Shown here in pieces: positions 18,655-32,140 of a stretch of 64,000 nucleotides of DNA. How positions within the stretch are numbered: position 1 is the first letter of the stretch; each line of letters opens with the position of its first letter. The DNA is from Bibersteinia trehalosi (lineage in GTDB: Bacteria; Pseudomonadota; Gammaproteobacteria; Enterobacterales; Pasteurellaceae), in the NCBI RefSeq assembly GCF_004346205.1, contig NZ_SMAM01000007.1, forward strand, positions 1-64,000, in the 5' to 3' direction. A program made the position numbers and the translations under genes. The notes beneath the pieces were generated by a model, which searched no databases, was not told where the DNA came from, and was given only the letters and a program-made list of their open reading frames with translations.

Positions 18655-19434
18655 ATGAAAAAGCTCTCATTACTTCTCTCTTTTTTATCCACATTTGCTT
18701 ATTCAGAACAATTCGTCTCGCTCAATCTATGTAGCGACCGTTTATTAGCGGAATTTGCTCGCTCTGAACAAATAGCCGCAATGTCACCCTATTCTAAAAA
18801 GCCGTTGATGATGTTAGATAAGGTCAATATTGATAAGCCTGTCGTTGAGCCACAACTGCTGGATCTGCTGCCTTATCGAGACAAAACGATTTTGCTTAAT
18901 GAAACCTTTTATCCCCAGTTAGTGAATCAGCTTAAAGCCTATGGATTTAAACTTTTTCCGCTAAATGATAATCCTCAAACGGCGGAAGAGCTATTTGAGT
19001 TGATGTTGCAGTTAGGCAAGCTCACTAATAATCAAGCCTATGCAGAAAAGATCGTTTCCCATTTGCGTTTGCAAAATTTTCAGCTAAATCAACCGCTTAC
19101 AGATACACTTTTTCTTTCTGAGACGGGTATGGTGTATGCCCATTTACCTCAATATCAAACACTATTGAAATTGTTAGGCTTAACGCCATTAAAAAGTGAT
19201 TTAACCGAACAAAATTTCTCATTGGAAAAACTCATTCTCGCTCAACCGAATGTGCTGATTAAACTTGCGGATCGGCAAGGGTATAATGAACGAGCAGAGT
19301 TACTCAAACACCCTATTTTGCAAAAAATGTATCAAAATAAACCGCTTGCAACCTTGCCGATGAAATATACCTACTGTTTTGATCATGGTGTGTGGCAAGG
19401 GGCTGAGCAAGTCTGGCAGCAGTTACGGAAATAG
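18655..19434 (+). CDS. Periplasmic substrate-binding protein, TroA/BtuF-like
   Basis: A 259-residue protein with a signal peptide (cleavage near residue 17, AYS-EQ). It shows the COG0614 fold expected of cobalamin and iron-chelate binding proteins. FVSLNLCSDRLLAEFA corresponds to the first strand-helix of that family. No ABC permease or ATPase gene is adjacent, so partner genes must lie elsewhere. The BtuB-like receptor upstream suggests the pair handles a corrinoid or another metal chelate. The start lies 15 bases after the REP-like element. No clear Shine-Dalgarno sequence remains there, so expression may have been altered by the insertion. Confidence 0.75.
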   Translation: MKKLSLLLSFLSTFAYSEQFVSLNLCSDRLLAEFARSEQIAAMSPYSKKPLMMLDKVNIDKPVVEPQLLDLLPYRDKTILLNETFYPQLVNQLKAYGFKLFPLNDNPQTAEELFELMLQLGKLTNNQAYAEKIVSHLRLQNFQLNQPLTDTLFLSETGMVYAHLPQYQTLLKLLGLTPLKSDLTEQNFSLEKLILAQPNVLIKLADRQGYNERAELLKHPILQKMYQNKPLATLPMKYTYCFDHGVWQGAEQVWQQLRK

Positions 19435-19524
19435 ACATAGCCTTAAGCTGAAAAATCCTGTAAACTATGCTCCCGTCTTGATGGTACAAAACCATTCTTC
19501 ATTCAATTCTGATTATCCCAATAA

Positions 19525-21171
<1,647 letters not shown>

Positions 21172-21179
21172 GTAAAAAT

Positions 21180-21205
21180 AAAGGGGCGTTTAACGCCCCT
21201 TTATT
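21180..21205. terminator. pyrG terminator, possibly bidirectional
   Basis: An 11-bp perfect stem (21180-21190 with 21192-21202, minimal loop) is followed by TTATTTTT. It lies 8 bases after the pyrG stop and before the stop of the convergent membrane protein gene. Confidence 0.85.
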
Positions 21206-21254
21206 TTTCATTTCTTTCTTCTCTGAGGGAAGTATCTTGCGTAGTAGGGGGAAA

Positions 21255-21761
21255 TTAAACCTGATATTTTCCTTTGTCCCCAATATCAAAATGCAACGGC
21301 ATTCGCCATTTCTGTACACTTAAAAATAAGGTTAAAATACTACACAAAATAGCAAGCGGTAAAAATAACCAATAAATTTGCAAAACGATAGCAAACCATA
21401 AAATGGCAAGCAAAATCGGCTGGAAATTCAATCCCCACACTCGGAAGCAAAAATACTCTTTATAGCATAACCCACCTAGTACAAAAAAACTCGCCCCCAA
21501 AGCCAAATTTTCTACGCTAAAAACTTGGCAAAGCAAGCCTATCCACATCACAAATTGAAATAAATAGCGGAAATTTTTCAGATACAGATGTAATGAAGAG
21601 GCGAGCATTGTGCCAGCGATGAGTAATCCAACCTGAGCCATAGAAGATTGAAAAGGCAGAAGTAATAACATTATTGCGGCTAGCACAAAGCCATTACGGT
21701 AGATGATTACTGTAAGATAATCCCAAAAATCCATGGGTGATTTAATATGTGGATCTGCCAT
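21255..21761 (-). CDS. Multi-pass inner membrane protein, resembles DUF2301 family
   Basis: A 168-residue protein with about five hydrophobic segments and little soluble sequence. The KEYFCFRVWGLNFQP stretch in the middle recalls the KE-CFR motif of the DUF2301 family, whose function is unknown. I am not certain of that assignment. It follows ligA by 17 bp in the same direction and is probably co-transcribed with it. The C-terminal tail after residue 150 is polar and likely cytoplasmic. Confidence 0.65.
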   Translation of the reverse strand: MADPHIKSPMDFWDYLTVIIYRNGFVLAAIMLLLLPFQSSMAQVGLLIAGTMLASSLHLYLKNFRYLFQFVMWIGLLCQVFSVENLALGASFFVLGGLCYKEYFCFRVWGLNFQPILLAILWFAIVLQIYWLFLPLAILCSILTLFLSVQKWRMPLHFDIGDKGKYQV

Positions 21762-21778
21762 TTATCTTTCTCCTAAAA

Positions 21779-24729
<2,951 letters not shown>

Positions 24730-24838
24730 TTTGTCCTCATAGCTCAAATAATCATCAGAATAAGATTTTCACACTTTGCGAAAAACGTTGCATAGCTTAC
24801 CATACTTCTCTGCAAATTTTGAGAACAAAAGGTTGAAT

Positions 24839-25669
24839 ATGTCTTCTGTATTTAATACACCAGAAAGCCAAGCAGGCTTAGGGTTACAATATTTTATACA
24901 TGGCTGGAAATTGATTTTCCAACGCCAATTACTGCCATTTGTTATTTTTCCTATATTGATTAATGCGCTTTTGATGGCAGGTTTAATTTGGCTTTTCTTT
25001 GCCAACATCGGTGGATTACTGGAAAGTCTTCTGCCTTCGTGGTTGGAGTGGCTTAGTGTTGTCCTTATTCCACTTATCTTTTTGCTGATTTTAGTTGGCT
25101 TTTACTTTGCTTTTACCACGTTAGCTAATTTTATTGCAGCCCCCTTTAATGCATTATTAGCCGAAAAAGTTGAGCAACAGCTCACAGGGGAAAATTTAGC
25201 AGAAATGCGTTTTACTGAATTACTTAAAGATGTGCCAAGAATGTTAGCTCGGGAATGGCGCAAAATGCTCTATAGCTTACCACGGCTGCTTGCTCTGTTT
25301 ATTCTTGGGTTTATTCCTGTATTGGGGCAAACTGTTGTGCCTGTGCTGGCTTTTATTTTTAGCGCGTGGTTACTGGCTATTCAGTATTGCGACTACCCGT
25401 TTGATAATCACAAAATTAGTTTTGCCAGAATGCGAAACGCATTGAAGGAACAGCGAGTAATGAATTTTACTTTTGGGGCATTGGTTAGTTTGTTTATGGT
25501 AATTCCATTTATTAATTTGGTTGTCATGCCTGTGGCGGTTTGTGGGGCAACAGCAATGTGGGTGGGGGAGTATCGAAATTTCTTTCTTGATAAAACAAAT
25601 GATGGATTAGCCTACCAAAAGCCATCTTTACAAGATAAACGGCAACGCGGTATTGTGCCAAAAGCATAA
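24839..25669 (+). CDS. cysZ: Sulfate transporter CysZ
   Basis: CysZ is an inner-membrane sulfate permease feeding cysteine biosynthesis. The 276-residue protein has GLQYFIHGWKLIFQ at the N terminus, several long hydrophobic helices, and the family segment TLANFIAAPFNALLAEKVE near residue 90. The frame begins 21 codons earlier, but the ATG at 24839 has AAGG upstream and matches the family start. It is divergent from zipA, with 109 bp between them. Confidence 0.93.
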   Translation: MSSVFNTPESQAGLGLQYFIHGWKLIFQRQLLPFVIFPILINALLMAGLIWLFFANIGGLLESLLPSWLEWLSVVLIPLIFLLILVGFYFAFTTLANFIAAPFNALLAEKVEQQLTGENLAEMRFTELLKDVPRMLAREWRKMLYSLPRLLALFILGFIPVLGQTVVPVLAFIFSAWLLAIQYCDYPFDNHKISFARMRNALKEQRVMNFTFGALVSLFMVIPFINLVVMPVAVCGATAMWVGEYRNFFLDKTNDGLAYQKPSLQDKRQRGIVPKA

Positions 25670-25671
25670 AT

Positions 25672-25694
25672 AAAGGCGGAAAATACCGCCTTTT
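25672..25694. terminator. cysZ terminator
   Basis: An 8-bp stem AAAGGCGG/CCGCCTTT (25672-25679, 25686-25693) lies 3 bases after the cysZ stop, followed by T residues. The lipoprotein gene converges on it, so it may serve both. Confidence 0.75.
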
Positions 25695-25700
25695 AGTTAA

Positions 25701-26039
25701 TCAATGTGTTTTGGCGTGATTGGCAGGTTTTTCAAAGCCTTTTGCTTTTAAACAAGCTTCAAATTTTGCCATATCGTCTTTACTCGTTAAGCCTTGATGG
25801 CACTCTTTCATTGCTTTTGCTAATTCAGGGTTTGAGTGATGATGCATTGGCGGATGGTTTTTAGGCATTTCAAAACCACGTTGTGCCAAGCAATTATGCA
25901 CAGCCTCGTGTCCTTGGTGTGCTTTGTGGCACTCTTGAATCGCTGTTTCTAATGCTTGATTGTGGTGTGGGTTTGCTGGCTCCTGAGAGCAAGCGGTTAA
26001 AGCAAAAATAATGCTTGATAGTGCAAATAATTTTTTCAT
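25701..26039 (-). CDS. Small Cys/His-rich lipoprotein with tandem modules
   Basis: A 112-residue predicted lipoprotein with lipobox LTAC and acylated Cys17. The mature part is two copies of one module of roughly 43-45 residues. Each reads NPxLxxAxxECH, then a second Cys, then GFExPxNH and trailing histidines. Cysteines are at 37/50 and 80/96, compatible with one disulfide per module. Thirteen histidines suggest metal binding, but this is inference. I do not recognise a named family; the Cys spacing faintly recalls PsiF repeats. It stands alone between gnd and convergent cysZ. Confidence 0.75.
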   Translation of the reverse strand: MKKLFALSSIIFALTACSQEPANPHHNQALETAIQECHKAHQGHEAVHNCLAQRGFEMPKNHPPMHHHSNPELAKAMKECHQGLTSKDDMAKFEACLKAKGFEKPANHAKTH

Positions 26040-26079
26040 AGATAAACTCCAAATATAGAAAGAAAATGAAATTTTAATG

Positions 26080-26109
26080 AAAAAAGAGGGGAAAATAAAT
26101 TCCCCTCTT
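26080..26109 (-). terminator. gnd terminator
   Basis: A 10-bp stem (26084-26093 with 26100-26109) is followed on the minus strand by a run of six T (26080-26085). It lies 14 bases after the gnd stop. Confidence 0.85.
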
Positions 26110-26123
26110 AGCTATTGTATTAA

Positions 26124-27578
26124 TTACACATCGTATGTGGTTGATGCTGTGTTACCGCCACGACCTGTCCAGTTAGTATGGAAGAACTCGCCGCGTGGTT
26201 TGTCAGTACGCTCATAAGTGTGCGCACCGAAGTAGTCACGTTGTGCTTGCAGTAAGTTTGCTGGCACACGCTCTGAAGTATAACCATCTAAGAACGTGAT
26301 CGCAGACGCCATACATGGCATTGGGATACCCACTTCGATAGACTTCGCTACCACTTTACGCCAGTCTGCCATCGCATTTTCTAAAATGCCTTTAAAGTAG
26401 TCATCTGAACCTAAGAATACTAAGTCTGGATTCGCTTCATACGCATCACGAATGTTGCCTAAGAAACGGCTACGAATGATACAACCTTCACGCCATAAAA
26501 GTGCGGTTGCACCATAGTTAATATCCCAACCAAAGTTTTCTGACGCTTCACGAATGAGCATAAAGCCTTGTGCGTAAGAAATGATTTTTGAAGCAAGTAA
26601 CGCACGACGTACCGCTTCAATCCACACTTTTTTATCGCCTTCAACAGGGCTGATCGTTTTGTTGAATAATTTAGAAGCCGCCACACGTTGATCTTTAAAT
26701 GAAGAGACGCAACGAGCAAATACTGATTCAGTGATTAGGGTTAATGGGATACCGAAATCTAACGCATTGATACCAGTCCATTTACCTGTGCCTTTTTGAC
26801 CAGCGGTATCTAAGATTTTCTCAACTAACGGTGTGCCGTCTTCGTCTTTGTAACCTAAGATATCGGTGGTGATGTCGATTAAGTAGCTGTCTAATTCAGT
26901 TTTTTTCCACTCTTGGAAAATCGCTTGCATTTCATCGTAGCTTAAACCTAAACCGTCTTTTAAGAATTGGTAAGCTTCGCAAATTAACTGCATATCACCG
27001 TATTCGATACCGTTGTGAACCATTTTCACAAAGTGACCCGCACCTTCTTTACCCACCCAGTCACAGCAAGGCTCGCCTTTGTCGGTTTTCGCTGAAATTG
27101 CTTGTAAAATCGGTTTAACGTGTTCCCACGCTTCAATGTTACCGCCCGGCATAATAGAAGGCCCGTGACGTGCACCTTCTTCACCGCCTGAAACACCGGT
27201 ACCGATAAAACGAATACCTTTCGCCGCTAAATCTTTAACACGACGGTTTGAATCAGGGTAGTTTGAGTTACCACCATCAATAATGATGTCGCCTTCTTCT
27301 AAGTGCGGTAGTAATGCATCAATAAATTGATCCACTACTTCACCGGCACGCACCATTAACATCACTTTACGCGGTTTTTCTAATTTCGCCGCTAAATCTT
27401 CTAACGAATAAGCACCGATAATATTTGTGCCTTTCGCCGCACCTGCTAAGAACTCATCCACTTTTGAAGTAGTACGGTTATACGCTACCACTTTAAAGCC
27501 GTTGTCGTTCATATTTAAAATTAAATTTTGGCCCATTACCGCTAAACCGATAACGCCGATATCGCCTTTTTGTGACAT
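26124..27578 (-). CDS. gnd: 6-phosphogluconate dehydrogenase, decarboxylating
   Basis: Gnd oxidises 6-phosphogluconate to ribulose 5-phosphate with NADP reduction. The 484-residue protein has the Rossmann start GVIGLAVMGQNLILN, the catalytic-loop region GTGVSGGEEGARHGPS near residue 127, and the KMVHNGIEYGDMQL helix with catalytic Lys and Glu. A good Shine-Dalgarno sequence (AGGAGC) precedes the ATG. It is the last gene of a leftward cluster that also contains zwf and pgl. Confidence 0.98.
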   Translation of the reverse strand: MSQKGDIGVIGLAVMGQNLILNMNDNGFKVVAYNRTTSKVDEFLAGAAKGTNIIGAYSLEDLAAKLEKPRKVMLMVRAGEVVDQFIDALLPHLEEGDIIIDGGNSNYPDSNRRVKDLAAKGIRFIGTGVSGGEEGARHGPSIMPGGNIEAWEHVKPILQAISAKTDKGEPCCDWVGKEGAGHFVKMVHNGIEYGDMQLICEAYQFLKDGLGLSYDEMQAIFQEWKKTELDSYLIDITTDILGYKDEDGTPLVEKILDTAGQKGTGKWTGINALDFGIPLTLITESVFARCVSSFKDQRVAASKLFNKTISPVEGDKKVWIEAVRRALLASKIISYAQGFMLIREASENFGWDINYGATALLWREGCIIRSRFLGNIRDAYEANPDLVFLGSDDYFKGILENAMADWRKVVAKSIEVGIPMPCMASAITFLDGYTSERVPANLLQAQRDYFGAHTYERTDKPRGEFFHTNWTGRGGNTASTTYDV

Positions 27579-27607
27579 TGTTTGCTCCTATTGTTTTTGA
27601 TTCTATG

Positions 27608-27651
27608 CAAGCGGTCAAATTGGTAACATTTTTTGCAAATTTGACCGCTTG
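27608..27651. repeat. Inverted pair of uptake signals upstream of gnd
   Basis: Arms CAAGCGGTCAAATT and its complement (27608-27621 and 27638-27651), 14 bp and perfect. They lie 30 bases upstream of gnd and 26 bases after the small ORF. No T run follows on either strand, so it is a hairpin but probably not an efficient terminator. Confidence 0.7.
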
Positions 27652-27676
27652 TTAATATTTATTGACCTAAAATAAA

Positions 27677-28042
27677 TTACACTGCCATTTGGCTGTGTAA
27701 TGCCGCTGTATCTATTTCAATAATTTGGGATTGCCCCGTTTCCAATGTATCAAGCCATTGCCAATGTTCATAGCCAACTAATTTTCCATTTTCCACAGAA
27801 AATGTTGTTACACAATGCCCGAGACGATTTTCTAATTGATGATTTAAATGTTGGTAACTAAACTTAATTTGGCTATCTGAAATCCATTTACCAATTAAAA
27901 ATCCCTTTAAAATTTCCCCACCGTGATATTCAGCCCAAATTACGTTGTCTTGCTGAAAATAGAAGAAATGGGTTTGATTACTCACTTCTCCATTTTCACT
28001 ATTTTGCAAAGCTGTAAAGATTTTATTGTTAAGGTTGAACAT
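27677..28042 (-). CDS. Uncharacterised small protein in the pentose phosphate cluster
   Basis: A 121-residue soluble protein without signal peptide or membrane helix, predicted mostly beta (alternating pattern FFYFQQDNVIWAEYHGG, KFSYQHLNHQLE). Similar small proteins in other bacteria carry an unreliable label as N-acetylglutamate synthase. The sequence shows no acetyltransferase motif, so I give no function. It begins 15 bases after the pgl stop and precedes gnd, so it is very likely co-transcribed with the oxidative pentose phosphate genes. Confidence 0.75.
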   Translation of the reverse strand: MFNLNNKIFTALQNSENGEVSNQTHFFYFQQDNVIWAEYHGGEILKGFLIGKWISDSQIKFSYQHLNHQLENRLGHCVTTFSVENGKLVGYEHWQWLDTLETGQSQIIEIDTAALHSQMAV

Positions 28043-28057
28043 AGCTAAAACTTGTTG

Positions 28058-28756
28058 TTAAAGATCTTTCGCAGCCTCACTATCCAAATACCATTCCGTT
28101 ACTCCCTCTTTCGCCTGAATTTTGGCTGCTGGATAAGGTAGATTTTCTGCCTGTGTGGTTTGGATTTCTTTTAAAATTTCTGCTTTGCTTGCTCCTGTAA
28201 CCAAATAAGTAATGCGTTTTGCTTTTTCAATGAGTGAAGCGGTTTTGGAAATGCGGATTTGCCCAGTTTCAGGATGTTTGGCAATGACAGCAACATTTTG
28301 ATCGTTGAAATCGGTTTGATGTGGGAAAAGTGAAGCGGTGTGTCCGTCGGTTCCCATGCCTAAAATAATCCAATCAAACGCCAAGTTAGGCACACAAGCG
28401 GTCAATTCTTGCGAAAATCTTGCAAGTTCTTGTTCCGCATTTTCTTCACCACGAATGCGGTGAATATTTTCGCTTGGAATGTCGATGTGATCGAACAGTA
28501 ATTTCTGCACTTCGCCGTAGTTACTTTCGGGATCGGTTGGGGCAACCATTCGATCATCGCCCCACCAAAAGTGTAGATTTTGCCATTGAATTTCGGTATT
28601 AAACGGGGCTTGAGCTAAGGTTTTGAATAATAATTTGGGGGTTGAACCACCAGAAAGGGAAATATGTACAGGACGGTTTTGATGACTGTATTCGATAAAC
28701 TCTTTAGCAATTTGTTCTACCGCTGCTTGGGCGGTGGGGAAAATTTGGGTATTCAT
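28058..28756 (-). CDS. pgl: 6-phosphogluconolactonase
   Basis: Pgl (DevB type) hydrolyses 6-phosphogluconolactone, the step between Zwf and Gnd. The 232-residue protein has the SugarP-isomerase fold motifs HISLSGGSTPK near residue 36, FWWGDDRMV near 68, and LGMGTDGHTASLFP near 140. The frame has an ATG four codons earlier. The chosen ATG has GGAA 8 bases upstream and gives the length usual in Pasteurellaceae. It lies 78 bp downstream of zwf, across a palindromic repeat. Confidence 0.93.
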   Translation of the reverse strand: MNTQIFPTAQAAVEQIAKEFIEYSHQNRPVHISLSGGSTPKLLFKTLAQAPFNTEIQWQNLHFWWGDDRMVAPTDPESNYGEVQKLLFDHIDIPSENIHRIRGEENAEQELARFSQELTACVPNLAFDWIILGMGTDGHTASLFPHQTDFNDQNVAVIAKHPETGQIRISKTASLIEKAKRITYLVTGASKAEILKEIQTTQAENLPYPAAKIQAKEGVTEWYLDSEAAKDL

Positions 28757-28772
28757 TTGATGTTCCATTTGT

Positions 28773-28824
28773 GAGGGCGTATGTCATACGTTCTTTTGTG
28801 ATTATGGGCGTACGATGTACGCCC
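28773..28824. repeat. Dispersed GGGCGTA palindromes between zwf and pgl
   Basis: Two related palindromes lie in the gap. One is GAGGGCGTATGTCATACG beginning at about 28773. The other is GGGCGTAC GAT GTACGCCC at 28806-28824, perfect 8-bp arms. A third copy occurs downstream of pheA at 47668-47689. They look like a short dispersed intergenic repeat. Confidence 0.65.
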
Positions 28825-28834
28825 CTACAACCAT

Positions 28835-30322
28835 TTAAACTTTTTTCTTCATTAATCCTGACGGTTTACGCCATACTTTACCGTGTTTAGCGATTAATTT
28901 ATCTGCTTCAGAGGGCCCCCAGGTGCCAGCTTCATATTCATAGACCCTGCCACTTTTAGCTTTGTAATCCAAAATAGGTTGCACAAAACGCCAGCAAGCG
29001 TGTACTGCATCTGTTCGGGCAAATAAGGTCGCATCCCCTTTAATTGCATCAAGTAGTAAGCGTTCGTAAGCCGTTAATAAACTAGAAGCCGAGCTGAGAT
29101 CTGCATAACGGAAGTCCATTGAGACTTCTTTTGCTTCGAAACCTGCTCCTGGTTTTTTCAAGCCGAAACGCATTGAGATCCCTTCATCGGGTTGAATACG
29201 GATAATCAATTTATTATCGGGTGCATTTTGACTAAATACAGGGTGTGGCGTAGTTTTAAAGTGAATCACCACTTCGGTGACTCGGGCCGGTAAACGCTTA
29301 CCTGTACGAACATAGAACGGTACGCCAGCCCAGCGCCAGTTGTCGATTTCACAACGTAATGCCATATAGGTTTCGGTATTTGAATCAGCCGGTACGCCTT
29401 TCTCTTCTAAGTATGCAAGGACTTCTTCCCCATCAACCTTACCACGAGCATATTGCCCTAACACAAGGTTATTTTTGATATCATCACTTGAAAGCGGGTG
29501 TAAGCAGTGTAGTACTTTTGCGACTTCATCACGCATTGAATCAGCATTGATAATTGCCGGCGGTTCCATTGCCACCATTGCTAAAACTTGTAGTAAATGA
29601 TTTTGGAACATATCACGCATTGCACCTGAGCCATCGTAGTAACCGCCACGCTCTTCAACGCCGATACTCTCCGCTCCCGTAATTTCTACATAATCAATAA
29701 AGTTACGGTTCCAAAGCGGTTCAAACAAACCGTTAGAAAAACGTAGCACTAATAAGTTTTGCACTGTCTCTTTGCCAAGATAGTGGTCAATACGATAGAT
29801 TTGGTGTTCAGCAAAATATTTATGAATTTGAATGTCGAGTGCTTTGGCTGTTTCAATGTCATAGCCAAATGGTTTTTCCACAATAATGCGTTTCCAGCCA
29901 TTCTCTTCGGTAGTTAAGCCGTGAGCTGCAAGACACTCTGGAATTACACCATAGAGGCTTGGTGGGGTAGAAAGATAGTAAAGGGTATTACCTTGAGTTT
30001 GGTAGATTTCGTGCAGTTCGCTTAAGCGTGGGAGTAATTTGGCATAGTCTGCAGCATCAGCAGTATTTACTGCTTGATAGTAAAGATGTTCGCAAAATTT
30101 TTCTAAAATTTCACCGCTTGCATTTTCTGATTTTTGCAGGGCATTGAACATTTTTTCACGAAAACTGATGTCATTTAATTCCGAACGAGCAACGCCGAGT
30201 ACAGAAAAGTTTTCGGATAGTCTGCCAATACGGTAAAGATGAAAAAGGGCGGGAATTAACTTGCGGTAAGTCAGATCGCCTGACGCACCAAAAATCACAA
30301 TGCAGGTATTATCTGCGTTCAT
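28835..30322 (-). CDS. zwf: Glucose-6-phosphate 1-dehydrogenase
   Basis: Zwf oxidises glucose 6-phosphate to the lactone with NADP and starts the oxidative pentose phosphate branch. The 495-residue protein has GASGDL at residues 12-17 in the Rossmann fold, EKPFG near 149, and the active-site signature RIDHYLGKE at 177-185. The frame extends 36 codons upstream. I start at 30322, where GGAGAG lies 5 bases upstream and the sequence fits the family. The extension would overlap cysQ. It follows cysQ by 22 bp. Confidence 0.97.
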   Translation of the reverse strand: MNADNTCIVIFGASGDLTYRKLIPALFHLYRIGRLSENFSVLGVARSELNDISFREKMFNALQKSENASGEILEKFCEHLYYQAVNTADAADYAKLLPRLSELHEIYQTQGNTLYYLSTPPSLYGVIPECLAAHGLTTEENGWKRIIVEKPFGYDIETAKALDIQIHKYFAEHQIYRIDHYLGKETVQNLLVLRFSNGLFEPLWNRNFIDYVEITGAESIGVEERGGYYDGSGAMRDMFQNHLLQVLAMVAMEPPAIINADSMRDEVAKVLHCLHPLSSDDIKNNLVLGQYARGKVDGEEVLAYLEEKGVPADSNTETYMALRCEIDNWRWAGVPFYVRTGKRLPARVTEVVIHFKTTPHPVFSQNAPDNKLIIRIQPDEGISMRFGLKKPGAGFEAKEVSMDFRYADLSSASSLLTAYERLLLDAIKGDATLFARTDAVHACWRFVQPILDYKAKSGRVYEYEAGTWGPSEADKLIAKHGKVWRKPSGLMKKKV

Positions 30323-30344
30323 AAAAGCTCTCCTAAAAATAGAT

Positions 30345-31163
30345 TTACTGGCGATGAAAAGCGAATACTTGTTGCCAGTTATATTGTTTGTTCCCAACCA
30401 TAATAAACGGTGGGTTAATAAAGGTCTCACGCTGGTTATAAGTTAGCGGTAGAAAGTTTAAATCAAAAATTTCACCACCACATTCTGCTAGTAAAATTTC
30501 GGGCACAGCCGTATCCCATTCTCCAGTTGCTCCTAAGCGGATATAGCAATCAGCTTTGCCTTCTGCGACTAAGCCTGCCTTGAGACTACAGGAGCCAAAG
30601 CGAGTGAAGTTAGCTTGGTAAGGGGGCAAAATTGCGGGCTCAATTTTTTGGATATTTACGCTCCCAATAGTAATTTGTAAGCGGTGCTTTTCTGGTAATT
30701 TTTTGCAAATACCGGATAAGTGAGTGCGGATACCATTTTCCAATAGAAAAGCCCCTTGTCCTTTTAAGGCAAAATAGGTTTTATTTAGAATTGGGGAATG
30801 GATAACGCCAAGCACTGGTCGATTGTGTTGCACTAGGCCAATTACGACTGAAAATTGATCAGTGCGATCGATAAATTGTTGTGTGCCATCAAGGGGATCA
30901 ATTAGCCAGTATTCTTGCCATTGACTGCGTTCACTCAGAGGAATTTTTTGCCCTTCTTCAGAAAGAATAGGAATATTTGGCGTTAATTGTTGCAGTTGTT
31001 CGATAACAAACTGGCTAACAAAAAGATCTGCTTCTGTAACGGGGGTGTGATCGGCTTTAATTTGTACTTCAACCGCGCAAGCATAGAAACGCTTTAAGTG
31101 CTCACCTGCTTGTTGTGCAATGTGGAGAACCTGATCAAGAAGTGTTTGATTTAATTGCTGCAT
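30345..31163 (-). CDS. cysQ: 3'(2'),5'-bisphosphate nucleotidase CysQ
   Basis: CysQ dephosphorylates 3'-phosphoadenosine 5'-phosphate, the by-product of sulfate reduction. It belongs to the lithium-sensitive inositol monophosphatase superfamily. The 272-residue protein has metal-site Glu69-Glu70 (LSEEG), DPLDGT at 89-94, and a C-terminal [17 protein letters not shown] segment with the last metal aspartate. The frame runs 34 codons further upstream; the start at 31163 follows a GGGGG Shine-Dalgarno sequence and matches the family. It is flanked by a small membrane protein gene and zwf. Confidence 0.93.
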   Translation of the reverse strand: MQQLNQTLLDQVLHIAQQAGEHLKRFYACAVEVQIKADHTPVTEADLFVSQFVIEQLQQLTPNIPILSEEGQKIPLSERSQWQEYWLIDPLDGTQQFIDRTDQFSVVIGLVQHNRPVLGVIHSPILNKTYFALKGQGAFLLENGIRTHLSGICKKLPEKHRLQITIGSVNIQKIEPAILPPYQANFTRFGSCSLKAGLVAEGKADCYIRLGATGEWDTAVPEILLAECGGEIFDLNFLPLTYNQRETFINPPFIMVGNKQYNWQQVFAFHRQ

Positions 31164-31215
31164 AAAACCCCCGGAAAGAAACGGCATATCATACCGTAAA
31201 TTTAGTGAAATGTCG

Positions 31216-31605
31216 TTAATGACTTGAACGTTTGCGTAGGAATAAGCGTAAGCATAACAATGCATACATCATGGCTGCCAAGGCGTAGCTGAAAGTATAG
31301 AGTAAGAGCATTAAACTATGTTCAATCAATGAAATATCTGTTTCAGGCTTGCTAATGGCAAAAGGAATGATGATTAAGCCATAAAGAAAAAAGATTAAGC
31401 CGCTAAAAAATGCGATAGGAAAGAGATGCTGGCGATGATAATTAAATTTAACGCAAATAAGAGCAAAGAAAAAAGCTGGTATAGCAACACTGCAAAAAAC
31501 TATCGCAAAATTAGTCAGCGAAAAATGGCCAAAAACACCAGTCAGTAAGAAAAATGTGAGTTGGCTAAGAAGGGGAAAAATCCAGAGAATTGCCTTATTG
31601 TGCAT
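31216..31605 (-). CDS. Small four-helix membrane protein, unknown function
   Basis: A 129-residue protein made almost entirely of four hydrophobic segments (about residues 5-24, 28-50, 58-83 and 92-122) with a short basic C terminus. I do not recognise a family. Its start overlaps the end of nudE by 11 bp, which implies translational coupling. cysQ begins 52 bp downstream. It is likely part of a nudE-membrane protein-cysQ operon. Confidence 0.7.
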   Translation of the reverse strand: MHNKAILWIFPLLSQLTFFLLTGVFGHFSLTNFAIVFCSVAIPAFFFALICVKFNYHRQHLFPIAFFSGLIFFLYGLIIIPFAISKPETDISLIEHSLMLLLYTFSYALAAMMYALLCLRLFLRKRSSH

Positions 31606-32140
31606 TTTTTAGGTACTCTTTTAATAAAAATAATGCGGAAAGATTACGCGACTCTCCAAAATTTGGATCGGCAAGTAGCTCATCTATTTTTTCTAGCGGA
31701 TAATGAATAATCTCAAGTGGTTCTGGTTCATCTCCTTCTAGTTGAGAAGGATAGAGATCTTGGGCAACAAAGAGATGCATTAGCCCATACATATGGCTTG
31801 GGCCGCTATAAAGTGGGCGGAGAGGTTCAATTTTCCGAGCAGCAAATCCGATCTCTTCTTGTAACTCACGATTAGCACTTTCAATGGGCGCTTCACCTTG
31901 ATCTACAATTCCCTTGGGAAAGGTCAATTCATAACGTTCAGGACCAACTGCATACTCTTTTACAAAGATAATGTGGTTATTGTGGATCGGGACAATCATC
32001 ACCGAACTCCGTCGCTGCGGAGTTAAACGTTCATAGGTGCGCTCAGCACCATTAGAAAAACGTAGTTCAACAGATTGCACTTCGAAAATAGCGGTTTTAG
32101 CGATAACTTTTACATCAAGAATTTCTGGCACTTGCTTCAT
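31595..32140 (-). CDS. nudE: ADP compounds hydrolase NudE
   Basis: NudE is a Nudix hydrolase acting on ADP-ribose, NADH and Ap3A. The 181-residue protein carries the complete Nudix box at residues 77-99, ending RELQEEIGF. Its surroundings match E. coli NudE closely: EYAVGPERYELTFPKG before the box and AQDLYPSQLEGDEPEP after it. This distinguishes it from NudF. A TTGTCCTTG-type leader gives an AAGGAC Shine-Dalgarno sequence. It is the first gene of the leftward cluster. Confidence 0.92.
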   Translation of the reverse strand: MKQVPEILDVKVIAKTAIFEVQSVELRFSNGAERTYERLTPQRRSSVMIVPIHNNHIIFVKEYAVGPERYELTFPKGIVDQGEAPIESANRELQEEIGFAARKIEPLRPLYSGPSHMYGLMHLFVAQDLYPSQLEGDEPEPLEIIHYPLEKIDELLADPNFGESRNLSALFLLKEYLKNAQ

